Below, piece after piece: positions 25,871 through 34,630 of a stretch of DNA of 64,000 nt. Location of the stretch: the NCBI GenBank assembly GCA_016713175.1, contig JADJPQ010000011.1, positions 186,001 through 250,000 of the forward strand, given 5' to 3'. The stretch comes from Planctomycetota bacterium. GTDB lineage: Bacteria > Planctomycetota > UBA1135 > UBA2386. Position numbers and translations under genes: made by a program. Position 1 is the first letter of the stretch; each line of letters opens with the position of its first letter. Below the pieces are notes generated by a model. That model saw only the letters and a program-made list of their open reading frames with translations. It did no database searches and was not told the DNA's origin.

Positions 25871-27270
25871 ATGAACCACCCGTCTCCCCGTTGCCGTGCC
25901 ATCCCGTTCGCGCTGGCCTTCGCCCTCGCCGCCGCGGGGCTGTCCGCCCAGGCACCGGCCGTCGTCTTCCACCGGCTCGACGCCCAGGTGACGCCGGGCA
26001 TCGTCGACGTCGGCGGCATCAGCGCCGATGGCCGCGTGGTCGTCGGCAGGAGCACCGGCCCGTCCGCTTCGCTGCGTGCGACCGCATGGACCGGCGGCCA
26101 GGCAGCAGACCTCGGCCTGCCGCCGGGCACGACCCGCGCGTTCCCGCGCGCCACCGACTTCAGCGGCCAGACCGTCGTCGGCGACGTCTCGTTCGCGACG
26201 AATGTCGCGCACCGCTGGGTCGGATCGGCGATCCAGGTGCTGCCGAACACGCGCCGGGCGGCCTCACCTCCTACGCCCACGGTGTCTCGTGGGCCGGCGA
26301 CGTGATCGTCGGCCAGGCCGACAGCAGACCCGTCATGTGGACCTCGCAGCCAGGCGTGCAGGTGCTCGCGGCGCTGCCCGGCGCGCCGAATCCGCCGTTC
26401 GGCTCCTGCAGCGGCGTCGATGCGGGCGGCGGCAACGCCGTCGGCACCACGATGATCGCGGGAGGCAGCGACCGTGCGACGCTGTGGGCCCAGGGTGCCG
26501 CCTTCGATCTCGGCGTGCTGCCTGGCGACACCCAGTCCAGGGCCGCGGCGATCAGCGGCAACGGCAACGTGGTCGTCGGCACGTCGACGCAGTACGGACC
26601 ATGGGGGCCGCAGGTGCGCTCGTTCCGGCTCGATCGCAACGCGGCCGGCGTCATGCAGGCGATCGGGCTCGGGGCCACCTATTGCGTGAACCACGACGGC
26701 ACGTTGGTCGGCGGCTATGTGCAGCAGGGCAGCCAGTACGTGGCCGCACTGTGGACGCCCGCCGGCGTGATCGACCTCGAGGTCCACCTGCAGGCGCTCG
26801 GCGTCAACCTCGGCGGTCTGCGCCTCACGAGCGTGCTCGGGATCTCGGCCGACGGCACCTCGGTCTGCGGGCAGGCCTACTACCCGGCGGCGCCTGCCTA
26901 CTTCCACGGCTTCCATGTGCGCAACCTGCCGCTCGACGGCTTCCGCGTCCGCGACACGGCCTGCGGCGGCCTGCTCGCGCAGCGCAGCGGCCATGCGGCC
27001 GTCGGCGGCACGTTCGGCTTCTCGCTGCTGAACGGCCAGGGCTTCCAGTTCTTCCTCGGCGGCCAGGTGGCCAACACGCCGATCAACGGCTGCACCGAGT
27101 GCACGATCGGTGTCAGCGGCGTCTCGCTGCCCGGGCAGTTCTCGATCGCCGTGCCGAACCACGCGTCGTTCGTCGGCGTGCAGCTGTCGTTCCAGGGCTT
27201 CGACTTCGGCGTCGGCGCCTGCCTCGGTGGCCTGCGCGCCACGGACACCTACGACGTCACGATCCAGTAG
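25871..27270 (+). CDS. Secreted HAF-repeat protein, with a frameshift
   Basis: The gene starts at ATG 25871 with a signal peptide (AIPFALAFALAAAGLSAQ). HAF-type repeats follow: DVGGISADGRVVVGRS, AADLGLPPGTTRAFPRATDF, FDLGVLPGDTQSRAAAISGN and GNVVVGTS. The reading frame breaks at about 26,247-26,256. The first frame runs ...VLPNT then RRAAS and reaches a stop at 26,305, while the continuation GGLTSYAHGVSWAGDVIVGQ is in another frame. Removing two bases from ACGCGCCGGG restores VLPNTPGGLTSYAHG, so this is a 2-base insertion or equivalent. The C terminus (LPLDGFRVRDTACGG ... TYDVTIQ) is a form of the shared module. It is either a recent pseudogene or a sequencing error in a GC run. Confidence 0.72.
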
Positions 27271-27312
27271 CCGCGTGTGCCGCCGCGCGGCGGTGCTCGG
27301 GGGCGCGGCCCG

Positions 27313-27930
27313 CTATGGCGGCAGCTGGCCGGCGCGCAGTTCCCGCAGCACGTCGGCGAGGCGCGCCACGGCGCGCGTCCAGCGCATGCGCACGGAGTTG
27401 GCCGACATGCCGAGCTCCTCGCCGATCTCGACGAACGAACGGTCGTCGTACTCGCGCGCGACGAGGATGCGGCGGTCCTCGACTTCGAGCAGTTCGAGGC
27501 CGAGGCGCACCCAGTCGCGCGCCTCGGTGCGCGCCGCGGCGCGGCTCGGCGTCGAACTTGCGTGCAGCGCCGGGTCGAGCAGCAGCACGCTGTCGCTCGG
27601 CAGCGCACCGTTCTTGGCGAGGTCGCGCCGCCGCGCGCGGAACCAAGCGTTCTTGTCGCGCAGTGTGTTCTCGACGACGCGCGCGAGCAGCCCGCGGAAG
27701 TGCGACTCGTCGCGCACCTGGAAACGCGGCGCGTCGCGCAGGAAGTCGAGCATCGCGTCGTGCAGGTAGTCTTCGGCCTCGCCGTGGCGGCGCAGGAAGT
27801 CGCCGAGCCGTTTGCCGAGGTGCGCGCGCAACCACGGCAGGTGCAGTTCGACGAGCGCCACGAGCGCCTGGTCGTCACCACGATGCCACTGCTCGAGCAG
27901 CTGCGGCGTGGCGGCGGGGAGATCGCCCAT
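27313..27930 (-). CDS. ECF-type RNA polymerase sigma factor
   Basis: This 205-residue protein starts at ATG 27930 (MGDLPAATPQLLEQWHRGDD). Region 2 is ALVELHLPWLRAHLGKRLGD ... GEAEDYLHDAMLDFLRDAP with RGLLARVVENTLRDKNAWFR, and region 4 is ILVAREYDDRSFVEIGEELG followed by MSANSVRMRWTRAVARLADV. The final helix-turn-helix matches ECF region 4.2. Its stop converges with that of the HAF gene 43 bp away, and the gap contains the palindrome CCGCCGCGCGGCGG. Upstream, 98 bp away and divergent, lies a secreted gene that has been cut. No partner kinase or anti-sigma gene is adjacent now. Confidence 0.88.
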   Translation of the reverse strand: MGDLPAATPQLLEQWHRGDDQALVALVELHLPWLRAHLGKRLGDFLRRHGEAEDYLHDAMLDFLRDAPRFQVRDESHFRGLLARVVENTLRDKNAWFRARRRDLAKNGALPSDSVLLLDPALHASSTPSRAAARTEARDWVRLGLELLEVEDRRILVAREYDDRSFVEIGEELGMSANSVRMRWTRAVARLADVLRELRAGQLPP

Positions 27931-28028
27931 GAGCAGGATTGCAGGTCGTCCCCCGTCAGGTGTCAAGGTGCGCAGACGGCGCACCAGCGAAACCGAGGTC
28001 GACCCAGTAGATCGCCGCGCGAAGGAAC

Positions 28029-28172
28029 ATGAACCAGCGCCCCCCGCTCCGGCTCGGCTCGTTGCTGGCCGTCTCACTCGCGTTCGCCGCGGCCGCGGCC
28101 GCGCAGGATCCGCTACGCTTCGTGACGAAGCAGCCGATCGTGCGACTGGCGTTGCGCGACCTGCCGGAAGTC
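28029..28172 (+). pseudogene. 5' fragment of a secreted-protein gene interrupted by the IS91-type remnant
   Basis: An ATG at 28029 opens MNQRPPLRLGSLLAVSLAFA followed by AAAAAAQ, a textbook signal peptide, then DPLRFVTKQPIVRLALRDLP. At about 28,167 the text turns into the same sequence found at 13,216 onward (GAAGTCGGGACA...), that is, IS91-type remnant in antisense. Everything downstream in this frame is shadow sequence. The function is unknown; only about 46 native residues are left. It is divergent from the sigma factor at 27,313-27,930 and could once have been its target or partner (inference). Confidence 0.5.
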
Positions 28173-28645
28173 GGGACAAATGCCCTGGATCTGGCGCGGC
28201 GTACGGAGCGCCTCCGGTGGGCGGCGTTCCCGCACCAAGACCGTGAACCAGGGTCCGTTCAAGATCGGACGAAGTGCAGCGAACGTCGTGGCGGCGCCCT
28301 TGCCGGAGCGGGCTCCGGCGGTTCGGCGGGCAGGCCGAGGTGGTGGAGGACTTCTGGCCGGCGACTTGATCGCTGACGAACGTCAACAGGCGCCGCCGAC
28401 CACCGCAGTCGCCGCAGTGCAGGGCATCGGCGAGGAATACGCGCTCTTGGAGTTCGGCCCAGAGGTAGTACCGACGCCGACGGGCCGTTTTCTCGGGACA
28501 TGGGGAACGGCGCGGAAGTCTGGCCTGGTCGGTTTGTTCGGCGAGACATCGGCGGGTTGCTGTTCGGCCGTGGACGCGACGGTGCCTGCTGGTTCCGGTT
28601 CGGGGGCAAACGGGAGATCCGCGGACTGGTGCGCACATCGCGGCG
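28167..28645 (-). mobile_element. IS91-family transposase, 3' remnant (copy 2)
   Basis: About 480 bp closely matching 13,216-13,687. The minus strand reads RRRYYLWAELQERVFLADAL then HCGDCGGRRRLLTFVSDQV, the C-terminal zinc-ribbon region of IS91-type transposases. In this copy the WAELQERVFL join is intact, but one base is missing after CAGAAG (CAGAAGTCCTCC, against CAGAAGATCCTCC in copy 1), which destroys the ILHHLGLP segment. The 3' terminal unit seen beside copy 1 is absent. It begins exactly where the secreted gene at 28,029 stops making sense. From 28,646 to 28,977 I see no gene or further repeat. Confidence 0.75.
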
Positions 28646-28977
28646 TTGCCATGGTCGCGGTGTCCGCCTCGGTGCGAGGACGCGGCGGTGGCACGACGCG
28701 ATGGCGCGGCGAACCGGGGACACGGTGGCCGTCGCCAGCGCGACCGCGCACCTGCTGCCTAAGACCCCGCCATCGGGGGTGGCCGGCCCTGATTCGAGCC
28801 GGAGGAGCGATCGAGTGCTCACGCGTCGGTGATGGCGACGGGTGACCGCCGACGGATGACCGCCGACCGCCGCTGTTTTCCGACGCCGCGTCGCCGCCAC
28901 GAGAGCACGAGTTCCGCCAACCTCGCGGTACGATGCTTGCCCGGCGGCCACCCCGCCATCGCTGTCACGGAGGCTCA

Positions 28978-31900
28978 ATGCACCGTTCGCTCCGCTGTCC
29001 GACTCCGTTCCGTCTCCTGCCTGCCGTCTGTGCAACCATGTCGGTTGCGTCCCTTGCGCTCGCACAGTCGCTCGTCGCCGACCTGGTGCCGGGACCGCGA
29101 TCGACCCTGCTCGCGAGTGTCGGACCCATCGCCGGTGTCCCCGGCGCCGCGTTGTTCGCGGCCGCGGACCCGGTCTACCAGTCGAGACTCTGGCGCACGG
29201 ACGGTACTCCTGCCGGCACGTTCCCGGTGTCGACGGGTGGCCCATCGGCGTTGCAGGTGCCTTCGTTCGTCTGGAACGGCGTCGCCTACTACAAAGGCTC
29301 GAGCTTCGTGTCCGGCAACGGCCTGTGGCGCAGCGACGGCACGCCGAACGGGACGTACCCGCTGCGCACCGACATCGCGCTGCCGCCGAGCACGCACCGT
29401 GGGTTCGCGACGGGACCGGGCGGCCGCCTCTACTTCTTCGCGACGGACCCGGCACACGGCACCGAGTTGTGGAGCACGGACGGCACACCGGCCGGCACGT
29501 CGATCGTGATCGACCTGCGGCCGGGGCCGGCGTCGATGCTCGGCACGGAGCCGTGGCGGCTCGAGATGATGCAGGCGGGCCCATGGCTCTACTTCCGCGC
29601 CAGCCACGACGGCGGCACGCCGCGGCTGTGGCGTACGGACGGCACCGAGGCGAACACGGCCATGGTCGTGCCCGGCGTCGGCGGCTACCAGCCGAATGCC
29701 ATGGCCGACCTCGGCGGCGTGCTCATCTATGCCTCCGACGAGCCGTCGGGCGTGCGCGGCCCGCTCTGGCGAACGGATGGAACGCCGGCCGGTACGCAGC
29801 AGGTGACGCAAGGCCCGGTCGCGATCAACCTCGCGAACGACTTCGCGGTCGCCAATGGCCGCTACATCTTCACGGTGTTCCTGTCGAGCATCGGTTACGA
29901 GCTGTACTCGACCGACGGCACGACGGTGTTCGGGCTCGGGGACCGCAATCCCGGACCGGCGAACTTCACGCCCGGGCAGTTCGTCACGCTCGGCGGCTTC
30001 GCGTACTTCACGGCCACCACTGCGGCCCACGGGACCGAGCTGTGGCGCTCTGACGGCACCGCCGCGGGCACCGGGCTGGTCGCCGATGTCGTCCCGGGCC
30101 CGACCTCGTCGTCGATCACCAACCTGACGGTCGCCAACGGCGCGCTCTGGTTCAGCGCCTACGATCCAACCTTCGGCCAGGAGCCCTGGCGCAGCGACGG
30201 CACCGCCGCGGGCACCGTGCCGCTGGGCGACCTCTACCCGGGCCCGGCCCCGTCGATGCCGATCAGCTTCGTCGCGGCGCCGAACGGCGTGCTGTTCCGC
30301 GGCGACAGCGCCGAGCTCGCAGGAACGGCTTTTTTCGTCGCCGACGGCAGCACGACGGCAACGCGGCTGCAGCCCCCCGCGATGGCGGATGCCGCGATCG
30401 ATGGGCTGGCCGCGAGCCGCGGCCGCGCCTACTTCACGGCCAAGGTTGCCGCGACCGGCCGCGAGCCCTGGAGCAGCGACGGGACGCCCGGCGGAACCCA
30501 GATGCTCGTCGATGCGACGCCAGGGGGCGCGGACAGCCTGGTCAGCGCTTTCGTCGACTATCGCGGCGAGACCTGGTTCCTCGCCCGGAGCAGGCTCTGG
30601 CGCACGCGCGGGACCGCGGCGACGACCTCGCTCGCGATCAACGGTGAGTTCTCGCAGCTCTCGCGCGCCGGCGATTGGCTCTACCTCACGACGTCGGGCG
30701 CAGTACTGCGCAGCGACGGAACCGTGGCGGGGACGACGACGGTGTTCAACCCGCCGGGTACGCTCGTGTTCGGCGTGGCTCCTCACGGCGATCAGATCGT
30801 GATCGCGGCCGGCGCCAATACGTACCAGATCAGCCTGTTCCGCAACGACGGGACGCCGGGAGGAAACCGGCTGTTCTTCACGGCCAACGCCAACGGTTTC
30901 GGCAACCTGGAGAACTTCACCCTCGACGATCACACGATCTGGGTCGCCGATCGCGCGCAGGTTGGCGGCGTCTCCATGCATCGCGTCTTCGCGCTGCCCG
31001 CGACCAGCGCGAACCTCGTCAACGTCTACCAGGCTGCGGAAGGCGATCCGCTCTTCAACCTGCTGTTCCTGTCGCCGTTCGCGACGCGGCTCACGACTTT
31101 CGCCGGCGAGTGCTACTTCTCGACGGCCGCGGACCGCGAGCTGTGGCGGACCAACGGCACCGCACCCGCGACGATCCTCGAGGTCCGTCCGGGCCCCTTG
31201 GGGTGTGCCCCCAACAGCTTCGTCGCCGGGAACGGCTATCTGTGGTTCTCTGCCGATGATGGGAGCAATGGCCGGGAGCTGTGGCGCACCGACGGAACGA
31301 TGGCCGGCACGTCGATGCTCGACGTCGTTCCGGGGCCTGGCGGCATCGCGCCGTCGGGACTCGCGCGCCTCGACGACAGCTCGCTGATCGTGTTCGAGGG
31401 CAGCGGCCCGGACGGCGCGGAACCGTGGGTCTCGGACGGCACGCTCGGCGGTACGTACCAGCTCGCCGACCTGCGGCCGGGCCCGGCGAGCTCGTTCCCG
31501 CGGTTCGGCGCCGTTGCGGGCAACGACTGGCTGTTGGTCGCTGACGACGGCGTGGTCGGCGCGGAGCTGAGGCACGTGCCGGTCGCGTCGCTCGGCGGAA
31601 CGCTGGCGCGGAGCTTCGGCCACCCGTGCTTCCACCCGGGCGGGCATTCGATGTCGATCGCGGCGCGAGGCGTGCCGTCGCTGGGCAACACGACGTTCGC
31701 GTTCGAGCTGCACGGTGCCGAGCCGGTCACGTTCGCCGGGCTGCTGGTCGGGTTCGGCATGGCCGATCTGCCGCTCCCTGCCGGATGCCGGCTCTGGGTC
31801 GACGACCCGGTGCTGTTGGTCTCGTTCACCAACGGCGCGGGCGGCACGTCAGTGGGCCTCGCGATTCCGCCGGATCCAGTCTACCTCGGCACGCCCGTGG

Positions 31901-31986
31901 CCGGGCAGTTCCTCGCGCTCGACCCGCCCGGCGGGCCGGCCGCGTTCGCGCTGACCGGCGGCTTGTCGATCCTCGTCGGCAACTGA
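28978..31986 (+). CDS. Secreted ELWRTDGT-repeat (hyalin-like) beta-propeller protein
   Basis: This 1002-residue protein starts at ATG 28978, with a ribosome binding site CGGAGG at 28,968-28,973. A signal peptide ends ASLALAQ. More than a dozen ~45-residue repeats carry variants of 'xELWRTDGTxAGTxxVxDxxPGPxxSxPxxxxxxxGxxxFxAxD' (for example SRLWRTDGTPAGTF, TELWSTDGTPAGTSIVIDLR, RELWRTDGTMAGTSMLDVVP). The last ~125 residues (SFGHPCFHPGGHSMSIAARG ... LSILVGN) are the shared C-terminal module. Two paralogues lie at 51,529 and 54,794. These repeats are thought to form propellers; the biological role is unknown. Confidence 0.88.
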   Translation: MHRSLRCPTPFRLLPAVCATMSVASLALAQSLVADLVPGPRSTLLASVGPIAGVPGAALFAAADPVYQSRLWRTDGTPAGTFPVSTGGPSALQVPSFVWNGVAYYKGSSFVSGNGLWRSDGTPNGTYPLRTDIALPPSTHRGFATGPGGRLYFFATDPAHGTELWSTDGTPAGTSIVIDLRPGPASMLGTEPWRLEMMQAGPWLYFRASHDGGTPRLWRTDGTEANTAMVVPGVGGYQPNAMADLGGVLIYASDEPSGVRGPLWRTDGTPAGTQQVTQGPVAINLANDFAVANGRYIFTVFLSSIGYELYSTDGTTVFGLGDRNPGPANFTPGQFVTLGGFAYFTATTAAHGTELWRSDGTAAGTGLVADVVPGPTSSSITNLTVANGALWFSAYDPTFGQEPWRSDGTAAGTVPLGDLYPGPAPSMPISFVAAPNGVLFRGDSAELAGTAFFVADGSTTATRLQPPAMADAAIDGLAASRGRAYFTAKVAATGREPWSSDGTPGGTQMLVDATPGGADSLVSAFVDYRGETWFLARSRLWRTRGTAATTSLAINGEFSQLSRAGDWLYLTTSGAVLRSDGTVAGTTTVFNPPGTLVFGVAPHGDQIVIAAGANTYQISLFRNDGTPGGNRLFFTANANGFGNLENFTLDDHTIWVADRAQVGGVSMHRVFALPATSANLVNVYQAAEGDPLFNLLFLSPFATRLTTFAGECYFSTAADRELWRTNGTAPATILEVRPGPLGCAPNSFVAGNGYLWFSADDGSNGRELWRTDGTMAGTSMLDVVPGPGGIAPSGLARLDDSSLIVFEGSGPDGAEPWVSDGTLGGTYQLADLRPGPASSFPRFGAVAGNDWLLVADDGVVGAELRHVPVASLGGTLARSFGHPCFHPGGHSMSIAARGVPSLGNTTFAFELHGAEPVTFAGLLVGFGMADLPLPAGCRLWVDDPVLLVSFTNGAGGTSVGLAIPPDPVYLGTPVAGQFLALDPPGGPAAFALTGGLSILVGN

Positions 31987-32215
31987 CCGGCGCTGCTTGC
32001 GCGGCCTGCCGGGGCATCATGGGCCGCGCTGCGCGGTAGGCGCAGGCGCCAGGCAGACTTGCCAGCGGGGCTTGGCTACCCATGCTGGCCACCCCGGCTG
32101 GGCAAGCGGCCCTGCGCGCGGTCGAGCCCTACAGGTCGATACCGATCGCTCGAGCGTTCGTGATCCGGATCCATCCGGAAGGGAGCCCGATCAGTGCTGC
32201 CTGGCAGTGGACGCC

Positions 32216-32310
32216 GTAGGGGGATAAGTGAAACAACGCGGGTTTTCGCCGAACAGGTGGTGGAGCGAAGGCGGTCGTTGCCGCGACCCCGGCGGTTGGT
32301 GTCGGTCTGC
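32216..32310. repeat. Terminal unit of an IS91-like element (copy 2, solo)
   Basis: About 95 bp running GGGATAAGTGAAACAACGCG ... GGTGGTGGAGCGAAGGCGG ... CCCCGGCGGTTGGTGTCGG, nearly the same as 13,119-13,205. No transposase sequence is attached. It lies in the 455-bp gap between the ELWRTDGT gene and a sigma factor; I see no gene in the rest of that gap (31,987-32,441). Confidence 0.6.
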
Positions 32311-32441
32311 CTTGGACGGCGGCGGCGTGGAGTTGCAGCAGGACGGTCGATGATCTGCACGCCGACGAAGGCGGCAGCAGGCGCTTTGAGCGGAACGGAA
32401 ATCGCTGCACCCTTCCGGCACTGCCCGGAGATCCTGAGGGT

Positions 32442-32954
32442 GTGAACCCCACGGTCGAGTCGGGGCCGGCGCTGCGCGTCGGCGAACGCGAACGCCGCGC
32501 GCTTTGGCGCTACGCGCGCACGCTCGGCGCCGACGTGCACACCGCGGACGACCTCGTGCAGGAGGCGTTCGCGGTGGTCCTGGCCAGGGACGGATTCGAC
32601 TTCACGGTGCCAGCCGCGGTGTTCGGGTTTCTGCGCACGACCTGCCGCCAGTTGTGGCTCCGCTCGACGAAGCGCACGATCGGCGAACGTGAGGTCGACG
32701 AAGCGGACCGCCTGTGGGGCGAACGCTGCGGCGAGGACGCTGGTGACCACTACGTCGATGCCCTGCGCGCGTGTGTCGAACGCTTGCCGGCGCGCAGCCG
32801 CGCCTTGCTGGCCGCCACCTACGGCGACGGCGACGGTCGCGTCGCGGCCGGCAAGCGGCTCGGCATCGGCCGCGACGGCGTGAAGAGCGCGCTGCGGCGA
32901 CTGCGCACGTTCCTGCACGACTGCATCCGGAAACGAATCGAGGCGGATCGATGA
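32442..32954 (+). CDS. ECF-family RNA polymerase sigma factor
   Basis: This 170-residue protein starts at a GTG (32442). It has region 2 (LWRYARTLGADVHTADDLVQEAFAVVLARDGF ... VFGFLRTTCRQLWLRSTKR) and region 4 (LRACVERLPARSRALLAATYGDGDGRVAAGKRLGIGRDGVKSALRRLRTFLHDCI). The last bases overlap the next gene by ATGA at 32,951-32,954, so the two are coupled. The partner is a membrane protein with leucine-rich-type repeats, an unusual sensor for a sigma/anti-sigma pair. Confidence 0.88.
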   Translation: MNPTVESGPALRVGERERRALWRYARTLGADVHTADDLVQEAFAVVLARDGFDFTVPAAVFGFLRTTCRQLWLRSTKRTIGEREVDEADRLWGERCGEDAGDHYVDALRACVERLPARSRALLAATYGDGDGRVAAGKRLGIGRDGVKSALRRLRTFLHDCIRKRIEADR

Positions 32955-34576
32955 CACCCATACATCCCGCGGAAGAACGGTTGCTCGATACCTCGCTCGA
33001 GGAGGTGTTCGCACAGCGACGGCGCAGGTTGGGGCGGGGGCCCGACGTTCGGAAGTTGCTCGTCGCGGCGTTCGTCCTGCTCGGCCTCGGGGTCGTGTTC
33101 GCCACGGCGTGGCTCGTGCCTTCGGCCTCGCCCGAGACCGCGCAGGAGCCCACCGTGGCGCCGATGCCCGCGGAGGTCCCTGGCGACGGCAAGGACGGGA
33201 TCGCGGCGCTGCCGATCACCACCGAGAACCTGCAGGCCAGGTTCACCGATCCGCGGGAGCTGCCCGTCGTCACGCGCTTCGCGTCCTTGCGGCGGCTGCG
33301 GTTGTGGCCCGTGAAGACCACGATCCTGAGCTTCAGCACGGGCGCGTACCACCGCGCCTGGGCTGCGCCGCCAATGGACCTCCTGCAGCCGCTGGCGAAG
33401 CTCGAACATCTCGAAGTGTTGGGGCTGCCCCACGAACTCGCCGTCACTCCCGAGCTCCTGGCGCCACTCGCCGGCCACCCGTCGCTGCGCGAGATCCAGT
33501 TCGTGCGCGATGCGTTCACGATCGACGCGCGGTTCGTCGCCGCCCTGGCCAGGATCCCCAACCTGCGCGCGCTGGATCTGCGGTTCGTACGGATGAGCGG
33601 CTCCGCGCTGCATCACCTCGCCGCCTTGCCGCTCCGCTCCCTGGAGCTGCAGTACGGTTCGGGGCTCGACGCTGCGGGCTGGCGCGAGCTGTTGACGATG
33701 CGTTCCCTGGAGCGGTTGTCGTTCCGCGCCTGGAACTGGCCCGTGCCCGGCGCCAAACCGGATGCTGCGGCCGAGTGGCAGCCGACGCCGCTGGAGCTCG
33801 GGCGACTGCGCGAACTGCCGCGACTCCGGGACCTCGAATTGCTGCACTGCGCCGTCGACGACGCGCAGTTGGCGGCGTTGCCCGACACGCTCGTGCGCCT
33901 GCATCTGTTCGGCTCGAAGCTCACGCCCGAGGGCATCGGCGCGCTACGTCGGCTGCTCGCCCTCCGGGAGCTGGACTTCGACGCCTCACGGCGGGGCTCG
34001 AACTTCGCCGACCTGTTCACCCCCGATTCCGAGGCGGCCGGGGATGCGTTCGCCGTGGCCCTGCCGACGCTGCGGCTCCGCAAACTGCACTACCGCGGCG
34101 CCGTCACGGCGGACGTGGCGCGCGCCATCGGTGCCCAGGCCGGCTTGCGCGACCTCGCGATCACGAGCAAGCAGCCGGCGCCGGACACCGCGGCCGTCCT
34201 CTTCGCAGGGCTACCGTTGCAGCGCGTCGAGTGGCACGCGCCCGTCACTGCGGACCTGATCGCTGCCCTTGGGAAGTTGTCCGAGCTGCGCGAACTCGAG
34301 GTGTACGGCGATGGCAAGGATGGCATCACGGAACTCGCAGCCCTGGCCGAGGCCCCGAGGCTCGAGCGGCTCGTGCTCGCGGAAACCCGGATCGAGAACG
34401 GCATCCCCGCCACCGTGCTCGCGCCCCTGGCGCGCTCGCGCTCGCTGCGCGACGTCGATGTGCACGTGACCGTGATCCGCGGCGAACCGCGCGCGAGCCA
34501 AGCGGAGCTGCAGCAGGCGGTCGGCGAGCGCATCCGCCTGCGGCTGCACGAGAGCGAGCAGACCGTGAAGCGCTGA
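32951..34576 (+). CDS. Membrane-anchored leucine-rich-repeat protein, likely regulator of the preceding sigma factor
   Basis: This 541-residue protein overlaps the sigma gene by ATGA. Residues 1-33 are charged and cytoplasmic in style (EERLLDTSLEEVFAQRRRRLGR). A transmembrane helix follows at about 36-56 (LLVAAFVLLGLGVVFATAWL). The rest is a long array of LRR-like units (LEHLEVLGLPHELA, PNLRALDLRFVRMSG, LPRLRDLELLHCAVDD, LLALRELDFDAS, LSELRELEVYGDG, APRLERLVLAETRIE). The topology is that of an anti-sigma factor whose outer domain is an LRR solenoid. It has no zinc-finger anti-sigma motif. The regulatory role rests on gene order, coupling and topology. Confidence 0.72.
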   Translation: MTPIHPAEERLLDTSLEEVFAQRRRRLGRGPDVRKLLVAAFVLLGLGVVFATAWLVPSASPETAQEPTVAPMPAEVPGDGKDGIAALPITTENLQARFTDPRELPVVTRFASLRRLRLWPVKTTILSFSTGAYHRAWAAPPMDLLQPLAKLEHLEVLGLPHELAVTPELLAPLAGHPSLREIQFVRDAFTIDARFVAALARIPNLRALDLRFVRMSGSALHHLAALPLRSLELQYGSGLDAAGWRELLTMRSLERLSFRAWNWPVPGAKPDAAAEWQPTPLELGRLRELPRLRDLELLHCAVDDAQLAALPDTLVRLHLFGSKLTPEGIGALRRLLALRELDFDASRRGSNFADLFTPDSEAAGDAFAVALPTLRLRKLHYRGAVTADVARAIGAQAGLRDLAITSKQPAPDTAAVLFAGLPLQRVEWHAPVTADLIAALGKLSELRELEVYGDGKDGITELAALAEAPRLERLVLAETRIENGIPATVLAPLARSRSLRDVDVHVTVIRGEPRASQAELQQAVGERIRLRLHESEQTVKR

Positions 34577-34630
34577 CGCCTTACGCGCCCGTTACACGCC
34601 GCCGCGGGCCCCGTTCGTAGCCTCCGCACG

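Noticed and set aside
27271..27312. GC palindrome CCGCCGCGCGGCGG between convergent genes as a terminator
   Set aside because: There is no loop and no T-run on either strand; such palindromes are common at this base composition, so I did not call it.
28975..31713. A 912-residue minus-strand frame
   Set aside because: Antisense to the ELWRTDGT gene; composition is Arg/Glu/Val repetitive and follows the repeat period of the real gene on the other strand.
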